Assembly: GCA_021835185.1 (NCBI GenBank)
Contig: JAKBQO010000093.1
Location: 1 to 5,928 of the forward strand
DNA from: Thermoplasmata archaeon
Lineage (GTDB): Archaea; Thermoplasmatota; Thermoplasmata; Thermoplasmatales; Thermoplasmataceae
Length of the DNA: 5,928 bases
Reading direction: 5' to 3'
Shown here: in pieces, positions 1-4,550 of the stretch
How the letters are laid out: each line of letters begins with the position of its first letter
How positions within the stretch are numbered: the first letter of the stretch is position 1
Position numbers and translations under genes: made by a program
Notes under the pieces: model-generated
Databases searched by the model: none
Told to the model about the DNA's origin: nothing
Seen by the model: only the letters and a program-made list of their open reading frames with translations

Positions 1-348
1 TATTATTGCTTCAGCATTATTTTTCAGATAACTGTAATACTCTTCTATTTTCATGCTTCCTATAGATTTTCCCTCTACTATAATCTGTGATTTCCCCATC
101 CCTTCCGGTTTTATAAGAAATGGATTCATATATTTAGAAGGCTCTGCTCCTGCTGCAATAGCCTGAAGCCACTGCGCCCTTGATATTTCAGAAGAATCCT
201 TCAAAGATATGGAGTTCAGGGACATATTTACTGCCTTAAACGGTGCAACTCTATAGCCTTTTCCGGAGAAATAGTAACAAAGGGACATAGCCAGTGTGCT
301 TTTCCCTGAATCTGAGGAAGTTCCGAGAACCTGTATCATTTTAACCAT
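1..348 (-). CDS. cobQ: Cobyric acid synthase CobQ/CbiP, N-terminal part (3' end beyond window)
   Basis: Cobyric acid synthase performs ATP- and glutamine-dependent amidation of four carboxyl side chains of adenosylcobyrinic a,c-diamide, giving adenosylcobyric acid in the cytoplasm. Only the first 116 codons lie here; the glutamine amidotransferase half is outside. The visible part starts with a P-loop, GTSSDSGKST (residues 9-18), of the dethiobiotin-synthetase-like ATPase fold. Next come VAPFKAVNMSLNS (about 34-46), the EISRAQ..QA motif with AAGAEPS (about 54-71) and MNP.LIKPEG (74-83), all classic CobQ/CbiP landmarks. CbiA and CobB share the P-loop but not this NMSLNS/RAQ series. The start chosen is ATG at 348, because GGTGA at 355-359 lies 6 nt before it. 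A second in-frame ATG at 339 is 15 nt from that site. The gene overlaps the upstream PLP-enzyme gene by 8 nt, so the two are co-transcribed and probably translationally coupled. No disruption is seen. Confidence 0.93.
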   Translation of the reverse strand, partial: MVKMIQVLGTSSDSGKSTLAMSLCYYFSGKGYRVAPFKAVNMSLNSISLKDSSEISRAQWLQAIAAGAEPSKYMNPFLIKPEGMGKSQIIVEGKSIGSMKIEEYYSYLKNNAEAII

Positions 349-1369
349 GTATTTCACCGGTATAACAATTTAAGGCGTTAATTAAAACTTTATTTTTAAC
401 CCTTTTTTTTACACTGATTCTCATATAGTTGCTTCCGAATTCGTTGTAATCATCCAGCAGCCTTATCATTATATTTTTACCTGCCAGATATGCTTTAAGC
501 CTGGAGCCATCAATACTGGCTGGCAATTGAAATGTTATGTAGTTTGCCCTTGGCTTTCCCACAGTACGGAAACCTATATTTTTAAGGGATTTTATAAGAT
601 AATTTCTTTCTGTTTCTGTGCTCAGTGCCACATTGCTTAAATCCTGAACGTGCCCATATATATATGCAAGGGCTGCCTGATTGATTCTCCAGGGTTCCAG
701 CTTCTCTTCAATACTATGTATTGTTGTACTGTTAGATGCAATATACCCGAGCCGTAATCCAGGAATTGAAAGTATTTTTGTCATTGACCTCCCGATTATA
801 ACATTGTTATATTTTTCAATCAATTCTCTTTCCATTATTTCCCTATTATTTACAAACCATATGAATGACTCATCCAGAAATACTGTTGAATTTTTCTTCA
901 TTGCAATTTCTATTATGGAATAAATGCTGCTAGAGCTCATCAACTGCCCTGTGGGGCTATCAGGGTATACAAGAAATAATGCTTCAAAATTGAAATTACT
1001 TAAAATCTCAGGATGATCATTTACAACATTAAAAGGAATAATTATTCTCTTTCCCTCAATTTGAGGTTTCAGGTATTCTGTAAATGCAGGAGAAATAATA
1101 ATTACATTGCCTTTAATTGATGCCAGGAAAGTATGAATGAATGCTGTAAGCCCTGAAACCAGAGAAATATTTGCAGGATTAAATTCATTTCCTGCCAGGA
1201 TTTTTTTATATGCAGCCAGGTTTGTTTCAGGGTAATTCTCTATATATTCTTTTTTTATAATAAAATTTTTAACCCTGTTAAAATCACTTATACTGGCTGA
1301 GAAATCCAGTATACTGGACAAACTTGCCTGATTTTCCCGGGCAAAGTCGTATATGTTGCCACCATGCAT
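341..1369 (-). CDS. cobD: PLP-dependent CobD/CobC-type enzyme (threonine-phosphate decarboxylase-like)
   Basis: This is a fold-type I PLP enzyme of 342 residues. The likely reaction is decarboxylation of L-threonine O-3-phosphate to (R)-1-amino-2-propanol phosphate, the aminopropanol linker of cobalamin. The N-terminus HGGNIYDFAR followed by LDFSASIS (residues 2-28) is typical of CobD/CobC and separates it from plain histidinol-phosphate aminotransferase HisC, its closest relative. Other landmarks are ENYPE (44-48), YPDSPTG (135-141), LDES (165-168, D166 facing the pyridine nitrogen), SMTK with the predicted Schiff-base lysine K198, GLRLGY with R206, and a C-terminal R317 in MRISV that should bind the substrate carboxylate. 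One oddity is Asp137, where the family usually has Asn (PNNPTG). The next gene in the operon, cobQ, supports a cobalamin role. The start is the first ATG. It has no Shine-Dalgarno site and a TATA box about 24 nt upstream, indicating a leaderless mRNA. HisC activity cannot be excluded. Confidence 0.88.
   Translation of the reverse strand: MHGGNIYDFARENQASLSSILDFSASISDFNRVKNFIIKKEYIENYPETNLAAYKKILAGNEFNPANISLVSGLTAFIHTFLASIKGNVIIISPAFTEYLKPQIEGKRIIIPFNVVNDHPEILSNFNFEALFLVYPDSPTGQLMSSSSIYSIIEIAMKKNSTVFLDESFIWFVNNREIMERELIEKYNNVIIGRSMTKILSIPGLRLGYIASNSTTIHSIEEKLEPWRINQAALAYIYGHVQDLSNVALSTETERNYLIKSLKNIGFRTVGKPRANYITFQLPASIDGSRLKAYLAGKNIMIRLLDDYNEFGSNYMRISVKKRVKNKVLINALNCYTGEIHG
355..359 (-). promoter_or_regulatory. 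Shine-Dalgarno site of cobQ inside the end of cobD
   Basis: On the minus strand the sequence GGTGA lies 6 nt before the ATG at 348 and matches the complement of the archaeal 16S rRNA tail. It decides for ATG 348 over ATG 339. An internal operon gene with a ribosome binding site behind a leaderless first gene is a common archaeal arrangement. Confidence 0.6.
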
Positions 1370-1388
1370 TTTTGTTTATCATTATTTG

Positions 1389-1406
1389 TTATATAATTTT
1401 ATATAA
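1389..1406 (-). promoter_or_regulatory. TATA box of the cobD-cobQ operon, in two tandem copies
   Basis: TTATATAA occurs at 1389-1396 and again at 1399-1406; the 10-bp unit TTATATAATT is repeated exactly. The first copy is centred about 24 nt upstream of the cobD ATG, as expected for a transcript starting at or next to the start codon. The second copy would start transcription about 10 nt further upstream. The motif is palindromic, so strand is assigned from the gene position. Confidence 0.6.
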
Positions 1407-1455
1407 TTTTAAAGCAAATTTATAATATTGTTGTATTTGTTAGTTAACAGTAATA

Positions 1456-1464
1456 CTTATATAG
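1456..1464 (+). promoter_or_regulatory. TATA box of the coiled-coil protein gene
   Basis: CTTATATAG is the best archaeal TATA match on the plus strand between the divergent genes. It predicts a transcription start near 1485. That gives a leader of roughly 70 nt before ATG 1559, or a near-leaderless message if the TTG at 1487 is used. Confidence 0.5.
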
Positions 1465-1558
1465 TCTTTTTAAATACAAATTTTAATTGCAGATATATGT
1501 GAAATGGATTTTCACTAATCCTTCCGTATTATCTGAAATAAGATATCGAAGTGTTAGC

Positions 1559-2443
1559 ATGACAGACCTTTTGGAAGATTTTGAGACAAAAAAAGAGGCA
1601 ATCAGAGATGAAGTAGAACTCCATATTAAAAAGCGAGATGAAGCCAATGCAGAAGCCCAGAAGTACGCGAAGATCCGTGATGAGTTAAATCAGAAAACCC
1701 ACGAAATGCGTGAACATGCAAAGGAAAAGATCGCCGAAAAAAATGAGTTAATTGAGAAAATTAAGACTTTGAGGGACGAAAAGGAAGTTCATTACAAAAA
1801 TCTTTCTGAATTGAAAAAGCAGCTACGTGAGTACAGGTCAAGCCTTGGTACCGGTATTGATATTAAGGACATTAAAGCTAAAGAGAAAGAGTTGCAGTAC
1901 CTTGAGAGAAGGCAGCAGACAACAGAGTTGAAAAAGGACGAAGAAAATAAAATCATTGTTGAAATAAGAAGGTTAAACAATGAAATTAAAAAGTCAAAGA
2001 CACTCAGGGAGCAGGAACTTTTAAAGAATGGCGATGTAAAGGAACTTACCGACAAGATCAATGAAGAAAGGACTGTAGGAGAGGAATATAAAAAGGAAAT
2101 AGAAGATCTGTCTAACAGAATCTCACAGCTCAGTGATGAAATCAACGATGAACTTCAAAAGCTTGATGAGGTTCGCAAGGTCGCTGACGAGAATCATGAA
2201 ACATTTATTAAATACAGCCAGGAATCCGAAGCAGAACACGCAGCTTTCCTGAAGGCAAAAATAGAGCTTAAGGACATGGAGAAGGCTATATATTCCATAA
2301 GGAATAAATCCAAGGTCACAAAGAGAAAGGAAAAGGAATCTGAACTCCAGGAAAAGGCTTCTGAACTTTATGAGAAATTCAAGGCCGGAGAGCAGCTAAC
2401 TACCGAGGACCTTTTAATATTGCAGAAGGCAGGTTTCCTTTAA
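1559..2443 (+). CDS. Archaeal coiled-coil protein (COG1340-like), function unknown
   Basis: This encodes a 294-residue, extremely charged protein rich in Glu and Lys, with no signal peptide or membrane segment, so presumably cytosolic. Almost the whole chain should be helical coiled coil (about 1-95 and 103-250). A likely break lies at SSLGTGIDIKD (94-104). After it comes a segment reading KELQYLERRQQT (110-121) and then KIIVEIRRLN (131-140), which I recognise as the conserved core of the archaeal coiled-coil family COG1340. The C-terminus has a separate short module, YEKFKAGEQLTTEDLLILQ (271-289), also typical of that family. Members are sometimes mislabelled phosphoserine phosphatase or SMC-like; no catalytic or ATP-binding motif is present here. 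An upstream in-frame TTG at 1487 would add 24 residues that do not look like coiled coil, so ATG 1559 is preferred, although it has no clear Shine-Dalgarno site. Neighbouring genes do not reveal its role. Confidence 0.83.
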   Translation: MTDLLEDFETKKEAIRDEVELHIKKRDEANAEAQKYAKIRDELNQKTHEMREHAKEKIAEKNELIEKIKTLRDEKEVHYKNLSELKKQLREYRSSLGTGIDIKDIKAKEKELQYLERRQQTTELKKDEENKIIVEIRRLNNEIKKSKTLREQELLKNGDVKELTDKINEERTVGEEYKKEIEDLSNRISQLSDEINDELQKLDEVRKVADENHETFIKYSQESEAEHAAFLKAKIELKDMEKAIYSIRNKSKVTKRKEKESELQEKASELYEKFKAGEQLTTEDLLILQKAGFL

Positions 2444-2448
2444 TCCTG

Positions 2449-2459
2449 TTTTTAGTTTG
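2449..2459 (+). terminator. Possible T-tract terminator after the coiled-coil gene
   Basis: A run TTTTTAGTTTG begins 5 nt after the stop codon. Archaeal RNA polymerase terminates at T-rich tracts without a hairpin. The whole region is AT-rich, so this is only suggestive. Confidence 0.3.
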
Positions 2460-2652
2460 TATATTACATTTACCAGCAATTTTCCATATTTTATAACTTA
2501 TTTTAAGTGGAACAAGGATTTAGATTTATTAGCAATATGGGTTGCATACTCCTGGCTCCAGATTTCAAATTAAATTATGGAAATGTTGTTGATTGAACTA
2601 TCTTAAACATAATATGGCAAAATTAAAATGATAGACTAAATAATGTACCGGC

Positions 2653-2670
2653 TATAAACTCAGGTGGTGG
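2653..2670 (+). promoter_or_regulatory. Start signals of the DUF131 gene: TATAAA and a GGTGG-type ribosome site
   Basis: TATAAA (2653-2658) is centred 22-23 nt before ATG 2678, close to the leaderless spacing of other genes in this window. AGGTGGTGG (2662-2670) resembles a Shine-Dalgarno site and ends 7 nt before the ATG. Both cannot work in one mRNA, because a transcript from this TATA box would begin after the ribosome site. Both signals nevertheless support ATG 2678 as the start. Confidence 0.5.
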
Positions 2671-2677
2671 TATTAAA

Positions 2678-3103
2678 ATGCAAGGGAAAAACGGCCGTTC
2701 AAATAGTTTATATGCAGGAATTCTCCTGATATTATCGGGATTTGCCATTCTTTTTACCCTAGCAGTAGAAGGACTCGCCAGGGCAGGTTTTTTGCTTTTC
2801 TTCCCATTTATAGTTAGCAGCAGCCCTCTGGCATTTATCCCGTTTATCCTCATTTTCTCCGGAATCATTTTACTGTTCATCTCTTTTCCTTTAAATTTGA
2901 ATAAAGAATACGATAGGGAATATGGTATATACACAGAACCAGAACATGAAAAAGAGGAAAAGGAATCACATTTTGGCGGTTTCCTGATGATAGGCCCGAT
3001 TCCTGTAATATTCGGAAATGATAAAAATATGGTTTATATATCAATTGCCGTGGCAATATTCATTATAGCATTATACCTATCATTTACATTTCATCTTCTA
3101 TAA
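2678..3103 (+). CDS. DUF131 (TIGR00304-like) archaeal membrane protein
   Basis: This is a small integral membrane protein of 141 residues with unknown function. A hydrophobic helix covers about 11-30, a second hydrophobic stretch about 37-70 (one or two passes around SSSP at 47-50), and a last helix about 117-140. Between them is an acidic, charged loop (75-98). The signature is GGFLMIGPIPVIFG (100-113) followed by NDK, the hallmark of the archaeal DUF131 family, in which a glycine-rich IGPIP motif precedes the final helix. Family members I recall are usually shorter, near 80-100 residues, so the N-terminal hydrophobic half may be an extension. It is separated from the coiled-coil gene by 234 bp of apparently non-coding DNA and probably has its own promoter. 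Its last 20 bp overlap the 3' end of the nucleotidylyltransferase gene on the opposite strand. No function is proposed. Confidence 0.87.
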   Translation: MQGKNGRSNSLYAGILLILSGFAILFTLAVEGLARAGFLLFFPFIVSSSPLAFIPFILIFSGIILLFISFPLNLNKEYDREYGIYTEPEHEKEEKESHFGGFLMIGPIPVIFGNDKNMVYISIAVAIFIIALYLSFTFHLL

Positions 3104-4166
3104 CTTTGGATGCAAGTGAAACATTATATATTCTCGATTTTCCACGTAAATCCATATCCGGAGCAATTATGCTGTCCACGATTTCCGAGTTTTCACCTAT
3201 TACACAATTTCTCATTATCACAGAATTCCTGATTTTGGTATTTTCCCTGACAGTAACATTATCCATCAACAGAGAATTTGTTATTTCAACATTATTTCCA
3301 ATATTTTCGTTATCATAAAGGGCTGAATCTTTGATGTGAACATTATCACCTGCCTTTATGTTTCTTCCTATATAGCATTTCTCTATCCCGGTATTATGGA
3401 TTCCTGCCATATCAAGTATTATATTCTTCCCTTTTATCAAATCCCCATCGCTTAATTTGCCATATTTCTCCACCATAATCTGGTTTGCAGTTATAAGGTC
3501 ATTAGGCCTTCCAGTATCAAGCCAAACACCCTTTCCCATATAACCATATATATCTATGTTTCTCTTCATAAGTTCCGGAAACAGGTCCTTGGCAAAATCA
3601 TAGGGCATTGTTGTTATATAATCCAGAATTTCCGGTTCTATAACGTAAATTCCCGTACTGGCAATATGGGAAAATGTCTGGTCCCTGTCCGGTTTTTCCA
3701 AAAATCTAACAATCCTGTTATTTTCCATTTCTACTATTCCAAATTGCCTCGGATCTTCTACTTCAGTTAAGACTATTGTTACCATTGCCTTATTTTTTTT
3801 ATGAAAATTTATTATATCTGAAATATTAAAATCAGAAAGTATGTCTCCGCTTCCAACAATTAAAGTATCATCTATAAAATTTGAGACCATTTTTACGCTT
3901 CCAGCTGTTCCTGCGGGTTCTTTCTCTACTGAGAAGAGTATAGCCTGGTCATTATGCCTGTTTTCTATAATGCTTGTTATCAGCGAACTGAATTTATATC
4001 CTGTTGTGATTATAACATCTTTTATTCCGGCATTGTAATAAGAGTCCAGCAAATACAGCATGCATGGCTTGCCAGCAATTGGAACTACTGGTTTTGGAAT
4101 TGAATATGTTATAGGCCTTAAGCGGGTACCCTTCCCACCTGCCATAACAACAGCTTTAATACTCAT
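3084..4166 (-). CDS. Sugar-1-phosphate nucleotidylyltransferase with left-handed beta-helix domain (mannose-1-P guanylyltransferase-like)
   Basis: The enzyme (360 residues) joins a sugar 1-phosphate to an NTP, giving an NDP-sugar and pyrophosphate in the cytoplasm. The N-terminal domain (1 to about 235) is a Rossmann-like NTP transferase. It has the signature GGKGTRLRP (10-18), PKPVVPIAGKP (24-34, K25), EPAGTAGS (83-90), GSGD with metal-binding D108 (105-108), FLEKP (155-159), STGIY (170-174) and WLDTGRPNDL (215-224). Residues about 245-350 form imperfect hexapeptide repeats (I.N, I.NS, V.I types) of a left-handed beta-helix. COG1208 enzymes with this layout include archaeal GDP-mannose, UDP-glucose and dTDP-glucose pyrophosphorylases. 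The W.DTG.P.D motif fits the mannose-1-phosphate guanylyltransferase group, but base and sugar specificity cannot be read safely. An ATG at 4187 is in frame but falls in the TATA box. ATG 4166, with TATA 23-24 nt upstream and no Shine-Dalgarno site, fits a leaderless start. It probably feeds glycan synthesis. Confidence 0.92.
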   Translation of the reverse strand: MSIKAVVMAGGKGTRLRPITYSIPKPVVPIAGKPCMLYLLDSYYNAGIKDVIITTGYKFSSLITSIIENRHNDQAILFSVEKEPAGTAGSVKMVSNFIDDTLIVGSGDILSDFNISDIINFHKKNKAMVTIVLTEVEDPRQFGIVEMENNRIVRFLEKPDRDQTFSHIASTGIYVIEPEILDYITTMPYDFAKDLFPELMKRNIDIYGYMGKGVWLDTGRPNDLITANQIMVEKYGKLSDGDLIKGKNIILDMAGIHNTGIEKCYIGRNIKAGDNVHIKDSALYDNENIGNNVEITNSLLMDNVTVRENTKIRNSVIMRNCVIGENSEIVDSIIAPDMDLRGKSRIYNVSLASKVIEDEM

Positions 4167-4186
4167 AAAATTGGATAATATAATCA

Positions 4187-4192
4187 TTTATA
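4187..4192 (-). promoter_or_regulatory. TATA box of the nucleotidylyltransferase gene
   Basis: On the minus strand TATAAA, within AATATAAA, is centred 23-24 nt before ATG 4166. It overlaps the alternative ATG at 4187 and therefore argues against that codon as the start. Confidence 0.6.
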
Positions 4193-4216
4193 TTATTTTG
4201 TATTATGGGTACCGTA

Positions 4217-4240
4217 ATGCAGGTTTATGCAGCAATATGC
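4217..4240. repeat. Three ATGC repeats at exact 10-bp spacing
   Basis: ATGC occurs at 4217-4220, 4227-4230 and 4237-4240, with similar flanks (AATGCAG, TATGCAG, TATGCGA). The phasing places each copy on the same face of the helix. The array starts about 25 bp upstream of the nucleotidylyltransferase TATA box, a position suited to an activator. Confidence 0.4.
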
Positions 4241-4340
4241 GAATAAGAATTTATTGTAAGGCGTATATAACCGGCATAAATAACATTAATTTCTTATATA
4301 ACATAGTTGAACATATTATGGTCAGCTGGTTTATAAAATA

Positions 4341-4356
4341 AATAATCATGATTATT
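4341..4356. repeat. Perfect 16-bp palindrome
   Basis: AATAATCATGATTATT reads identically on both strands and the symmetry stops at both ends. Such AT-rich dyads are typical sites for dimeric winged-helix regulators. It lies about 150 bp from the nucleotidylyltransferase TATA box and about 170 bp from that of the solute-binding protein gene. No regulator gene is in the window. Confidence 0.45.
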
Positions 4357-4522
4357 ATATTTTCCAGGTATCTGTAAAGCCACGCAACCTGATGTTAACG
4401 ATATTATAGCATACAGCCCGTTTCTCCTCCTGCCTCTGTTAATTTATCCTGTGTACCCGGAGCCTTTGCCGGCCTTTTGGCCATGTATATATGCCACTAT
4501 TAGAAAACCTTAATTATCCAAT

Positions 4523-4530
4523 TTTAAATA
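4523..4530 (+). promoter_or_regulatory. TATA box of the solute-binding protein gene
   Basis: TTTAAATA is centred 24-25 nt before ATG 4551, matching the leaderless spacing of the other genes here. Another TATA-like run at 4486-4492 would give a 25-40 nt leader without a Shine-Dalgarno site and is less likely. Confidence 0.5.
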
Positions 4531-4550
4531 ACGTCTGCATGAAATCCAGC

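Larger units (their letters stand above)
4195..4522. other. Non-coding divergent intergenic region with structured motifs
   Basis: No convincing gene lies between the two divergent promoters: open frames are very short or are antisense run-ons from the nucleotidylyltransferase gene. I see no tRNA or other recognisable RNA. The region holds ATGC repeats spaced by 10 bp (4217-4240), TATA-like sequences TATATAA (4264-4270) and TTATATAA (4294-4301) not assignable to a gene, a 16-bp palindrome (4341-4356), and a GGCC-TTTT-GGCC hairpin (4471-4482). It is the longest gap in the window and is the likely control region for both flanking genes. Confidence 0.6.

Noticed and set aside
1792..2145. Minus-strand open frame of 117 codons inside the coiled-coil gene
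   Set aside because: It is a Ser/Leu/Phe-rich antisense shadow produced by the Glu/Lys-rich codons of the real gene.
2537..2596. A 19-codon plus-strand ORF in the gap after the coiled-coil gene
   Set aside because: It has no ribosome site, no TATA box at the right distance and no recognisable sequence; expected by chance.
2623..2934. Minus-strand open frame of 103 codons over the DUF131 gene
   Set aside because: It lies antisense to the gene with the recognised IGPIP family pattern and itself shows no domain.
4060..4341. Plus-strand open frame of 93 codons starting inside the nucleotidylyltransferase gene
   Set aside because: Its first third is antisense to the conserved signature region of that gene and the rest covers the promoter gap. 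It matches no known family and has no start signal.
4318..4341. Seven-residue ORF about 20 nt after the palindromic TTATATAA
   Set aside because: Too short, and the spacing is short for a leaderless start. There is no independent support for a microprotein.
4471..4482. GGCC-TTTT-GGCC hairpin considered as a terminator
   Set aside because: It has only a 4-bp stem and no following T-tract, and no gene ends just before it. Archaea do not generally rely on hairpin terminators.
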